NCBI GenBank assembly: GCA_964225175.1
Contig: CAXQNK010000055.1
Location: 1 to 64,000 of the forward strand
Direction of reading: 5' to 3'
DNA length: 64,000 bases
Source: WTJD01 sp964225175
Lineage (GTDB): Bacteria > Pseudomonadota > Gammaproteobacteria > Xanthomonadales > SZUA-36
Position 1 is the first letter of the stretch; the number at the start of each line of letters is the position of its first letter. A program made the translations under genes and the position numbers. The notes below the pieces were generated by a model, which did not search any database, had not been told where the DNA came from, and saw nothing but the letters and a program-made list of their open reading frames with translations. Shown in pieces: positions 44,697 through 52,350 of this stretch.

Positions 44697-44728
44697 ATAA
44701 CGCGCGATAATGCATTGTAACGCGTTAT
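44697..44728. promoter_or_regulatory. 32-bp dyad element between yggS and pilT
   Basis: Outer arms ATAACGCG (44697-44704) and CGCGTTAT (44721-44728) are exact reverse complements, and an inner palindrome AATGCATT (44709-44716) shares the same centre (44712.5). Only the two four-base spacers break the symmetry. It ends 21 bases before the pilT ATG, just ahead of the Shine-Dalgarno GGAG, so it lies at the promoter or in the leader of pilT. An operator for a dimeric or tetrameric regulator, or a leader hairpin, is likely; no T run follows. Confidence 0.6.
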
Positions 44729-44749
44729 CAGAGAGAGCCTGGAGTAAAT

Positions 44750-45787
44750 ATGGATATTGCGGAATTACTGGCCTACTCCGTTAAAAACAAAGCGTCGGAC
44801 TTGCATCTTTCCTCGGATCTGCCGCCCATGGTCAGAGTTGATGGCGATGTGCGGAGACTCAACGTACCTGCGTTGGAAAACAAAATACTCGTGGAGCTTC
44901 TTTACAGCACCATGAACGACCATCAACGGCGTGATTTCGAGGCGGAGCTGGAGGTCGACTTTTCCTACTCGGTCCCGGGACTGGCGAGATTTCGCGTCAA
45001 TTGTTTCCACAAAGATGGGGGTGTAGGCGCGGTTTTCAGGACCATTCCGATCAAGGTTCTGACCCTCGAGGAACTCGGCGCGCCTCCCTCCTTCAAACAG
45101 ATTATCCAGGTACCCAGGGGATTGGTGCTCGTCACGGGCCCGACAGGCTCCGGAAAGTCCACAACGCTGGCCGCCATGATCGATTACCTTAATGGCACCA
45201 TGGCCGGTCACATCCTGACTGTCGAAGACCCCATTGAGTTTGTGCACAATTCTCGAAAGTGCCTGATCAACCAGCGCGAGGTGCATCGCGACACCCACGG
45301 CTTTAACCAGGCCTTGCGGTCCGCGCTGCGCGAGGATCCGGACATCATCCTGGTTGGTGAAATGCGCGATATCGAGACCATTCGCCTGGCACTCACGGCT
45401 GCAGAGACCGGTCACCTGGTGTTTGGCACCTTGCATACCAGCAGCGCCCCGAAAACGATCGACCGAATTATCGACGTGTTTCCAGCTGGAGAGAAATCCA
45501 TGGTGCGCTCGATGTTGTCCGAATCGCTTCGGGCAGTCATCGCGCAAACCTTGCTCAAACGCCTTAGTGGCGGACGCGTTGCCGCCCATGAAATCATGAT
45601 CGCCAACCCGGCCATCAAGAACCTGATCCGGGAAGACAAGGTGGCACAGATGTACTCCGCCATTCAGACAGGCCAGAATGCGGGTATGCATACGCTGGAC
45701 CAGAATCTAGAAGAACTGGTCAAGCGCGGAATTATTACTCGTCAGGAAGCCGCGAAGAAGGCGGTCGACAAGCGTTTGTTCCTATAG
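44750..45787 (+). CDS. pilT: Type IV pilus retraction ATPase PilT
   Basis: Hexameric cytoplasmic ATPase that powers pilus retraction for twitching motility and DNA uptake. 345 residues: N-terminal PAS-like domain beginning MDIAELLAYSVKNKASDLHL, Walker A GPTGSGKS at 130-137, Asp box and Walker B region ALREDPDIILVGEMRD, His box HLVFGTLHT, and the AIRNLIRE retraction motif present as AIKNLIREDK. GGAG precedes the ATG. PilU follows after 9 bases. Pilus structural genes are not in the window. Confidence 0.98.
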   Translation: MDIAELLAYSVKNKASDLHLSSDLPPMVRVDGDVRRLNVPALENKILVELLYSTMNDHQRRDFEAELEVDFSYSVPGLARFRVNCFHKDGGVGAVFRTIPIKVLTLEELGAPPSFKQIIQVPRGLVLVTGPTGSGKSTTLAAMIDYLNGTMAGHILTVEDPIEFVHNSRKCLINQREVHRDTHGFNQALRSALREDPDIILVGEMRDIETIRLALTAAETGHLVFGTLHTSSAPKTIDRIIDVFPAGEKSMVRSMLSESLRAVIAQTLLKRLSGGRVAAHEIMIANPAIKNLIREDKVAQMYSAIQTGQNAGMHTLDQNLEELVKRGIITRQEAAKKAVDKRLFL

Positions 45788-45796
45788 GAGAAAGAC

Positions 45797-46918
45797 ATGA
45801 GTACAGTCAAGGATTGGCTGCAGCAATTAAATAACGAGAAGGGCTCTGACTTGTTCGTGACGGCGCATGCGCCGCCCAGTATCAAGGTGCACGGCAAGAT
45901 CAAACCCATCACGACTGAAGCCCTGCTGCCGGAGGAGGTGAACGAAATCGTTCGCGGGATCATGACCGATCGCCAGGAGCGTGAATTCGAGGAAACCGCA
46001 GAATGCCAGTTCGCGATTTCCATAGAGAACGAGGCGCGTTTTCGTGTCAGTGCATTCGTTCAGCAAAGTTTCACCGGCATGGTGTGTCGTCGCATCGAGA
46101 CCAAGATTCCCACCTTCGAGGAACTGGAGCTGCCCGAGATACTCGCCGATCTTTCGCTACTCAAACGCGGCATCATCCTGTTCGTAGGCGCAACGGGAAG
46201 TGGTAAATCAACATCGCTGGCGGCAATGATGGGCTATCGGAACCAGCGAATGAGCGGGCATATCATCACTATCGAAGACCCGATCGAGTATGTTCATTTT
46301 CACAACAAGAGCCTGGTGACCCAGCGCGAAGTGGGCATGGACACCGAGTCGTTCGAAGTGGCATTGCGCAATACTCTTCGTCAAGCGCCAGACGTGATCA
46401 TGATCGGCGAGGTGCGTACCCGGGAAACCATGGAGCATGCGATCACGTTTGCAGAAACGGGGCACCTCGTGCTCGCTACCCTGCACGCGAATAACGCGAA
46501 CCAGGCAATGGATCGAGTCCTGCATTTCTTCCCCGAGGAGTCAAAGGACCAGGTATTGCTTGATCTTTCCTTCAACCTTCAAGCCATGGTGGCGCAGCAA
46601 TTGCTCCCGTCTGCCGACGGAACCCGACGTTGGGCGGCCGTGGAGGTCCTGCTTACCTCGCCGTTGGTGAAGGAAAAAATCCGTAAAGGCGAGATTGCTG
46701 AGCTGAAAAACATCATGAAGGAATCCACGCACCACGGCATGGTGACTTTCGATCAATGCCTGTTCCAGATGTACAAGGAGGGCAAGATCACCTATGACGA
46801 TGCACTGCGACACGCCGACTCAGCCAACGAGGTTCGCCTGTCCGTCAAATTGTCTGAGGGTGGGGATGTTGAGAGCCTTTCGGGTGGTCTGAAGGACGTC
46901 GAGCTGATTGGAGACTGA
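45797..46918 (+). CDS. pilU: PilT-dependent retraction ATPase PilU
   Basis: Accessory retraction ATPase working with PilT. 373 residues with Walker A GATGSGKST, Walker B region LRQAPDVIMIGEVRTRETM, His box HLVLATLHANNANQAMDR and the PilU-specific longer C-terminus (SANEVRLSVKLSEGGDVESL). AGGAG lies just upstream of the ATG and pilT is 9 bases away, so they form one operon. A two-component system follows 81 bases downstream on the same strand. Confidence 0.97.
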   Translation: MSTVKDWLQQLNNEKGSDLFVTAHAPPSIKVHGKIKPITTEALLPEEVNEIVRGIMTDRQEREFEETAECQFAISIENEARFRVSAFVQQSFTGMVCRRIETKIPTFEELELPEILADLSLLKRGIILFVGATGSGKSTSLAAMMGYRNQRMSGHIITIEDPIEYVHFHNKSLVTQREVGMDTESFEVALRNTLRQAPDVIMIGEVRTRETMEHAITFAETGHLVLATLHANNANQAMDRVLHFFPEESKDQVLLDLSFNLQAMVAQQLLPSADGTRRWAAVEVLLTSPLVKEKIRKGEIAELKNIMKESTHHGMVTFDQCLFQMYKEGKITYDDALRHADSANEVRLSVKLSEGGDVESLSGGLKDVELIGD

Positions 46919-46999
46919 AGCGCCCTGACGGTGACTGCTGCAGCTACCTTGAATGGACGCACCCGCGCGGCCTCGAATTGCTGAATCTGGAGGATCATC

Positions 47000-47686
47000 A
47001 TGCGAATCCTGATCGTTGAGGACAATCCGGACATTGCGGCCAATATTGGTGATTACCTGGATGGCCGTGGCCACGAGGTGGATTTCGCAGGTGATGGCGT
47101 GACGGGGCTACACCTCGCTGTCGTTGAGGATTTCGATGCGATTGTGCTGGATCTCTCCCTGCCGGGCATGAACGGGCTCGAGGTCTGCAGAAAATTGCGT
47201 GAGGAGGCAGGAAAGAGCACGCCGATCCTGATGCTGACTGCCCGGGATCGCCTGGAGGATAAAATCATCGGCTTTGAGACAGGCGCCGACGACTACCTGG
47301 TCAAGCCCTTTGCGCTTCAGGAAGTTGAAGTGCGTCTGGATGCACTGTCGCGTCGCAGCAGGGGCCCGCAAAGCCGCGTGTTGGAGGTGGGTGAGCTCCG
47401 CTACAACATCGACAGCCTCACGGTCAACCGCGCCGGCCATGAAATTGAACTGAACCCAATTGGACTCAAGCTTCTGAAATGTCTTATGGAAGCGGCACCC
47501 AGTGTCGTCACGCGGGCTGAACTGGAAAAGAGGGTCTGGGCTGAAGAATTGCCAGACAGTGACAGCCTGCGGGTGCATATCCATTCCCTGAGAACCCTGA
47601 TTGACAAGCCCTTCAAGAGCAAAATGATTCAGACCCGACATGGGATCGGATACCGCCTGGTCGACCCGGATGCAATATCGTCGTAG
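47000..47686 (+). CDS. OmpR-family response regulator
   Basis: 228 residues. Receiver domain with Glu7/Asp8, phosphoacceptor Asp51 in IVLDLSLP, LTARD and the Lys of VKPF; C-terminal winged helix (about 130-225) with LNPIGLKLLKCLMEAAPSVV and a recognition region LRVHIHSLRTLID. GGAGG precedes the ATG. The sensor kinase gene begins 17 bases before its stop, so they are partners. Whether it belongs functionally with pilTU is unknown. Confidence 0.95.
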   Translation: MRILIVEDNPDIAANIGDYLDGRGHEVDFAGDGVTGLHLAVVEDFDAIVLDLSLPGMNGLEVCRKLREEAGKSTPILMLTARDRLEDKIIGFETGADDYLVKPFALQEVEVRLDALSRRSRGPQSRVLEVGELRYNIDSLTVNRAGHEIELNPIGLKLLKCLMEAAPSVVTRAELEKRVWAEELPDSDSLRVHIHSLRTLIDKPFKSKMIQTRHGIGYRLVDPDAISS

Positions 47687-48947
47687 GCTTCGCAGCCGCA
47701 TCATCTTCTCGTTCTTGTTGCTCGGAACCGTGTTGAGCGGCTCTTTCGCCGTGAGCACCCTGTTTCTGCAGCAGTACCTGGAAGATCAGTTGATCGGCAC
47801 GACGCTCAAGGCAGAGCTCGATGATTATATTGATCAGCTGAGGGAAGACCCCAGCGTGGTTGAGCCCTTTTACACACGCATCCAGGGTTATGTGACCCGT
47901 CCCGGGGATCCGAACCGGCGGGTTGTGGCACAGATTCGCAGCCTGCAGTCCGGCGTGCATGATGTCCAAACTTCTGAGGGCGTATTCAAAACAGCGGTAA
48001 GAAAAGAAGAAGACCTGTGGGCATTCCTGATTTACGATGTAAGTGAGAACCAGCGTTTGACCCAGCAGTTGATCTGGGCCTTGCTGGGCGCAGTCTTGGT
48101 GTTTTCCCTTTTGTCCCTGGGTATCGGCATCTGGTCTTCCCAGCGTGTGATGCGGCCTGTTTCTGATCTGGCGCTTCGATTGTCCCGGATCAGCGAGGAG
48201 GCACCTCATCCCGGGCTCGCCGAGGGATTTGCCGATGACGAAGTAGGGCAGTTGGCCGTGGCTCTGGACCGCTACGCGGAGCGACTGCATCAACTGGTGG
48301 AACGTGACCGTGAGTTCAATGCGGATGTCAGCCATGAATTGCGCACCCCCCTGGCGGTGATCAGTGGCGCGACCGAATTATTGCTGTCCCAGGGCGACCT
48401 GTCGGAAAAGAATCGCCAGAAATTGCTCAGAATCGCGCGTGCTGCCCGTCAATCGTCTGACATCACTTCGGCATTGCTGCACCTTGTCAGGGCCGAACGC
48501 GGTACCACGGGGGACAGTGAAGCCCATGACGTGCGACGCGTTGCGGAGAACCTGCTCAAATTGCAAGAGCCTTTGATTGGAAACAAGCCGCTGCGGCTGC
48601 GAGTTGAGGAACAGGATCGCGTCAGCGTCATCGCGCCGGAATCAGTGCTTGCCGTAGCGTTGGGTAACCTGGTCAGCAATGCCATTCGATACACGGCCCA
48701 GGGCGAGGTGGTGATTGTGATTGGCGATGGGTCCGTGCGGGTCGAAGATACAGGTCCGGGAATTTCGGAAGAGGACCTGCAGCATGTATTTGATCGTCAC
48801 TTTCGAGGCAGTTCGGCTGGTGGCTCCGGCGCCGGGCTGGGCCTGGCCATTGTCAAACGCCTGTGCGAGCTATACGGCTGGGCGATAGAATTCAGAAACC
48901 GTGAGCAGGGTGGGCTGATCGCAGAATTGAAATTTTTTGGGCGATAA
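47670..48947 (+). CDS. Membrane sensor histidine kinase
   Basis: 425 residues from ATG 47670 (MQYRRRLRSR), which puts TM1 at about residues 11-33. Then come a short periplasmic segment of about 100 residues, TM2 at about 138-160, a HAMP linker (to about 210), the H-box DVSHELRTPLAVISGATELL with phospho-His222, N-box LGNLVSNAIRYT, G1 VEDTGPGIS and G2 GSGAGLGLAIVKRL. The small periplasmic part has no recognised sensor fold. A farther start at 47640 lacks support and would deepen the overlap with the regulator gene. Confidence 0.93.
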   Translation: MQYRRRLRSRIIFSFLLLGTVLSGSFAVSTLFLQQYLEDQLIGTTLKAELDDYIDQLREDPSVVEPFYTRIQGYVTRPGDPNRRVVAQIRSLQSGVHDVQTSEGVFKTAVRKEEDLWAFLIYDVSENQRLTQQLIWALLGAVLVFSLLSLGIGIWSSQRVMRPVSDLALRLSRISEEAPHPGLAEGFADDEVGQLAVALDRYAERLHQLVERDREFNADVSHELRTPLAVISGATELLLSQGDLSEKNRQKLLRIARAARQSSDITSALLHLVRAERGTTGDSEAHDVRRVAENLLKLQEPLIGNKPLRLRVEEQDRVSVIAPESVLAVALGNLVSNAIRYTAQGEVVIVIGDGSVRVEDTGPGISEEDLQHVFDRHFRGSSAGGSGAGLGLAIVKRLCELYGWAIEFRNREQGGLIAELKFFGR

Positions 48948-48983
48948 GTGCCCCAAGGCATTCGGTTAGGAAGAGGAGGCTTT

Positions 48984-49331
48984 ATGGCCCTCATTAATTG
49001 TCCTGGTTGCAATGAGCGAATCTCTGATGTCACGCGCATGTGCCCCCATTGCGGTGTGCGTCGCGCTGAGTTGGACGAGACGCAGTTACTGGAGATGAGA
49101 CGGCGACAGCTGCGTGACAGGGAGTATCACCTCAAGATGACCATGTACGGCGTGATGAGCTTTTTCCTCATCGCATTCGGATGGTACTGGTGGGAATCCG
49201 ACGATTTCCAGAATCCGCCCACGGCCGGCCCACTGGCGCTGCTTGTGTTGGGCGGTTTGGCTTACCTGGTCTTACGTTTTTTGCTTTTCAGAGCGAAGAA
49301 AGCCCTGCGAAGCCTGCTGGGCAAGGCCTGA
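48984..49331 (+). CDS. Small membrane protein with N-terminal zinc ribbon
   Basis: 115 residues, family not recognised. The start at 48984 has GAGGAGG upstream. Two CxxC knuckles (CPGC at 7-10 and CPHC at about 20-23) form a zinc ribbon, followed by a charged linker and two hydrophobic helices (about 51-65 and 79-97). The basic C-terminal tail suggests a cytoplasmic end. It begins 36 bases after the sensor kinase and could be co-transcribed. It converges on a secreted-protein gene with 3 bases between the ends. Confidence 0.75.
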   Translation: MALINCPGCNERISDVTRMCPHCGVRRAELDETQLLEMRRRQLRDREYHLKMTMYGVMSFFLIAFGWYWWESDDFQNPPTAGPLALLVLGGLAYLVLRFLLFRAKKALRSLLGKA

Positions 49332-49334
49332 GAC

Positions 49335-49814
49335 TTACTGGATTCTTTTTACCCGAACCGACTTGTTATAGCCTTCAACTTTCAGGCGCCAGCCACCGAT
49401 CATTCCCTTGTCGATCGTCGCAACGATGCCCTCGGTTTCAGGGATGTATAGCTGGCTGCGTTCGGAAGTCTTCCATATCATGCCATTTTCAAGTTCGATT
49501 ACGGTGCCATCCCCGACCCAACCGGAAAACGGCCCCTTGATTCGGGACACGATGACATCATCCATTTCAGCGAAGTTTGAACTGGGCATGCCGCGCATGT
49601 CTGAGTAAGGCTCCGTGGCATTTTCGAGTGTCGCAACGGAATGTGCACGCAACCACCGGTTCAGTGATGCAAGTTCATCCGGGGTCAGTTTGCTCAGTCC
49701 GGACTCGCTGAATTCCTTTCCGGTCATTCGTTCCTCAATGGTAGAAAACTCATCCTGAGCATGGAGGGCTGGCGTCAAAACGCCCAGAATCAGGAGAAGA
49801 ACACACTTTTTCAT
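49335..49814 (-). CDS. Small exported protein of unknown function
   Basis: 159 residues with a clear signal peptide (about 1-20, MKKCVLLLILGVLTPALHAQ). The mature part opens with a helical segment IEERMTGKEFSESGLSKLTP then DELASLNRWLRAH, followed by a beta-rich C-terminal half (about 85-155: IKGPFSGWVGDGTVIELENG, MIWKTSERSQLYIP) that may be a small barrel. Proteins with this KEF-SGLSKLTPDEL pattern occur in Xanthomonadales-like genomes without known function (recollection, not checked). Probably periplasmic. Confidence 0.75.
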   Translation of the reverse strand: MKKCVLLLILGVLTPALHAQDEFSTIEERMTGKEFSESGLSKLTPDELASLNRWLRAHSVATLENATEPYSDMRGMPSSNFAEMDDVIVSRIKGPFSGWVGDGTVIELENGMIWKTSERSQLYIPETEGIVATIDKGMIGGWRLKVEGYNKSVRVKRIQ

Positions 49815-49917
49815 CGAGGCAAAACCTTGGCTGCAACGGCGACAGATTCTAGCATGGTAGCGGCTTCGGGGGGCGGAAGATTATCGGGCCTGGTGGCCCG
49901 CCCTCAAGGTCGTCGTA

Positions 49918-51066
49918 TCAGAGGTCCTGCTGATAGCGGACGTAAGGGATGCGTCCGTACACTGCTTCGAAGGGGTCGGTCATTCCTGTGTCCACGGCAC
50001 CCTCATTGTCGGAGCCGGCATTCAGGACATTGGCAGCCCCGACGCTCAAATTGGCGTTCCAGGGTGTTCGCCAGGTGAAATGAACATCGAATGTCGCCAC
50101 GGAGTCAACCGCTTTACGATTCATGAATTCCATGGGGGCGCGGTAATAGCTATCAATACCGCCGCTGAAGTTTCCTTTGCGCCAGTCCACAGCCACCTTC
50201 GCACTGTCCACGGGTCGCCCCAGGGCCCAATCACTCCAGCTGCCATCGCGGTAACTGGACTCTGAATTCGCTTCGAGAATTCGGGTCAATTGGACACCGA
50301 GACTCAAGTCCCCGCTGCGATTGGTGGAGATTCCGAGCATGAATTCGAGGTCGATGCCGGCGCTGCTGTGCGTGTAATTCTCGAAGCCTTCGCCACCCGC
50401 TGCGAACGGGAGGGCAGGGTCCGATCTCAAGAAGCTGCTCGCCATTGAGTTGTGCGTGCGTGCCACGTTGCCAGCGGTTGATTCCTCGCGAAACAGGCTC
50501 ACGCCCGCCACCATGTTATCCGCTGGGCGGAAACTGGCTCCCAGTGATTGTCGGGTGAAACGCGGCGCGCCCGCCGTCTCGTCAACAAAATAGCAGCCGG
50601 AGGCGGTGTATGAATCGGAAGCCAGCGTTCCGTTCTGACAATGGATACTGCCCAAGGACTGGAACATCGGATCCATTCGGAATTGTGCGGCGCCTATCGT
50701 CAAGTCCATGGTTTCGGAAGTGCTCAAGCCTATGATGCTGGAGATCGCCGATTCGCTGGAACCAAAGACATTCTGACCACTGCGCACAGTGGCGTCCATG
50801 AACAGGGGTTGATCCAGGCGCAGCTGGAGCTTGGGCTTTTCGCTGCCGCCCAGGTCAAAACTCAGGCCGCCGAAACGGGCGGTTTGTGACAAGGGCAGGG
50901 GCATGGAAAGCAAGGACCCGGAGGACATCGACCGGTCTTGCCCCAAAAGCTCGGCGGTAGACCATTCCTGCTGGGCAATGCCTGGCAATGCGGTCAGCAT
51001 GAGCGCACAGGCGCCCAGAGCGTTCAGGACGCCTGCTGTTCCTGCTGGCCTTGCCGATCTTGCCAC
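49918..51066 (-). CDS. Exported beta-rich protein resembling the C-terminal barrel of a TonB-dependent receptor
   Basis: 382 residues, starting with GTG with AGGGA 8 bases upstream. Signal peptide about 1-31 (ending GIAQ). Alternating short beta-like segments run through the protein, and the end, WRTPWNANLSVGAANVLNAG through AVYGRIPYVRYQQDL, has the form of the last strands of long TonB-dependent receptors (compare VGVRNVADE and the closing WYARYKQNF of the receptor at 28520). No plug domain, TonB box or LIDG/YGSDAIGG motif is present, so it cannot be a standard receptor. Internal Cys pair near residues 141 and 156. It may be an outer-membrane barrel with a new role or a reduced receptor. Confidence 0.65.
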   Translation of the reverse strand: MARSARPAGTAGVLNALGACALMLTALPGIAQQEWSTAELLGQDRSMSSGSLLSMPLPLSQTARFGGLSFDLGGSEKPKLQLRLDQPLFMDATVRSGQNVFGSSESAISSIIGLSTSETMDLTIGAAQFRMDPMFQSLGSIHCQNGTLASDSYTASGCYFVDETAGAPRFTRQSLGASFRPADNMVAGVSLFREESTAGNVARTHNSMASSFLRSDPALPFAAGGEGFENYTHSSAGIDLEFMLGISTNRSGDLSLGVQLTRILEANSESSYRDGSWSDWALGRPVDSAKVAVDWRKGNFSGGIDSYYRAPMEFMNRKAVDSVATFDVHFTWRTPWNANLSVGAANVLNAGSDNEGAVDTGMTDPFEAVYGRIPYVRYQQDL

Positions 51067-51164
51067 GTGCCGATTCCCTGCTTGCTTTTACCACGTTCCG
51101 TTTAGAACACGAAAACGAAAAAAAGTTTGATTCATGATAGCAAAAATATCTGTTGTCGGTTGCG

Positions 51165-51193
51165 CTGTAAGCGATCCTTCAAATTGATATAAT
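51165..51193 (+). promoter_or_regulatory. Sigma-70-type promoter for the thioredoxin-like gene
   Basis: A perfect -10 box TATAAT at 51188-51193 with a 17-base spacer to a weak -35 CTGTAA at 51165-51170. Transcription would start near 51200, about 25 bases before the ATG. Confidence 0.55.
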
Positions 51194-51223
51194 CGGCGCC
51201 GCTTGAAAACCACAGCAGATGCC

Positions 51224-51781
51224 ATGGCCCTGACTGAAACCCCGATTTGCAATTTTGGCGAGACTGCCCACCCATTTAGACTGCCCGATGCGAGTGGGCG
51301 CCCGTGGACCCTGGAAGATGTCCGTGGACCCAAGGGGCTGCTCGTCATGTTCATCTGCAACCACTGCCCATATGTCAAAGCAATCATGCCCAAGCTCGTT
51401 CGTGATACCCAAGCGCTTCGCGTCATGGGTGTGGGCAGCGTCGCAATCATGCCGAATGACTTTCACGCCTACCCTGATGATGCGCCGGAGCAGATGCTGG
51501 CAACGAGCCAGGATTGGGGGTTTGAGTTCCCCTACCTGGTTGATGAGAGTCAGGCCGTGGCAAAAGCCTATGGGGCGGTGTGCACGCCGGATTTTTTCGG
51601 GTATAACGCTGCGCTTGAATTGCACTACCGCGGCAGGCTGGATTCGGCGCGCGCTGAGCCTGACGTTGACGATGCGCCCCGTGAGCTGTTTATCGCGATG
51701 CAACAAATCGCACGGACGGGGCAGGGGCCCAAAGAACAGAGTCCGTCGATGGGTTGCTCCATCAAATGGCGCACATCTTGA
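51224..51781 (+). CDS. Thioredoxin-fold AhpC/TSA-like redox protein
   Basis: 185 residues. N-terminal AhpC/TSA-like part with GETAHPFRLPDASGRPWTLED, then FICNHCPYVKAIMPKL, where Cys45 and Cys48 form the redox pair (CNHC). A further conserved Cys lies in VCTPDFFGYN and another near the end in GCSIKW. This matches the bacterial thioredoxin-like group often annotated as peroxiredoxin-like or alkyl hydroperoxide reductase/thiol antioxidant proteins. Without a signal peptide it is cytoplasmic. ATG 51224 is used; the TTG at 51203 is less likely. The substrate is not known. Confidence 0.85.
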   Translation: MALTETPICNFGETAHPFRLPDASGRPWTLEDVRGPKGLLVMFICNHCPYVKAIMPKLVRDTQALRVMGVGSVAIMPNDFHAYPDDAPEQMLATSQDWGFEFPYLVDESQAVAKAYGAVCTPDFFGYNAALELHYRGRLDSARAEPDVDDAPRELFIAMQQIARTGQGPKEQSPSMGCSIKWRTS

Positions 51782-51881
51782 TTGGTTTGCACGCGCCTGC
51801 CGGAAAACGGGAAATGGCGGATCGACATATCCAGTGGATGTTGCGCTAGACTATGGCGCTTGAACATGAGGGAGAATCAGC

Positions 51882-52316
51882 ATGAGCGTGGTCGTTCTTG
51901 TGGGCGTGGACTGCAGCAATTGCAGTTCCAGAGCCCTGGAGTATGCCGCAGAGCGGGCCTCTGTCAGCGGCGCCAAGTTGGTTGTCGCACACGTCATCGA
52001 ATGGTCAAAGTTCCAATTCAGCACGCCGCAGGAAAACGAGCAGAGACATCTTCGACGAGAGGAGGAAATCGCCCGGGCCAAGGCAGAAATCATTGACCCG
52101 ATTATCAAGAATCTCTCCGCGCGTGGTGTCGAGGCCGAAGGTGTCGTGCGCCATGGGCACCCCTCTGAAACGCTGGTTAAGCTGGCTGATGAATTGGCTG
52201 TCAGCAGCATCGTGATTGGTCGCAGAGGTGTATCGGGGCTGAAAGCCCAGCTCTTCGGGAGTGTCCCCAGTTCGCTGGTTCAGATTGCGGGTTGTCCCGT
52301 CACGGTTGTCCCCTGA
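51882..52316 (+). CDS. Universal stress protein (UspA family)
   Basis: 144 residues, single Usp domain. It begins VVVLVGVDCSNCSSRALEYA and ends with the ATP-binding motif GRRGVSGLKAQLFGSVPSSL followed by CPVTVV, so it is the ATP-binding kind. GGGAG lies about 10 bases before the ATG. The AGCS symporter gene begins 34 bases downstream and may be in the same operon. Confidence 0.93.
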   Translation: MSVVVLVGVDCSNCSSRALEYAAERASVSGAKLVVAHVIEWSKFQFSTPQENEQRHLRREEEIARAKAEIIDPIIKNLSARGVEAEGVVRHGHPSETLVKLADELAVSSIVIGRRGVSGLKAQLFGSVPSSLVQIAGCPVTVVP

Positions 52317-52350
52317 ACCCAAGGTTTGCAATTTCGGAGTGTATATAACA

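Noticed and set aside
44765..45691. Minus-strand 308-residue open frame over pilT
   Set aside because: Shadow of a highly conserved gene; no start signal or domain.
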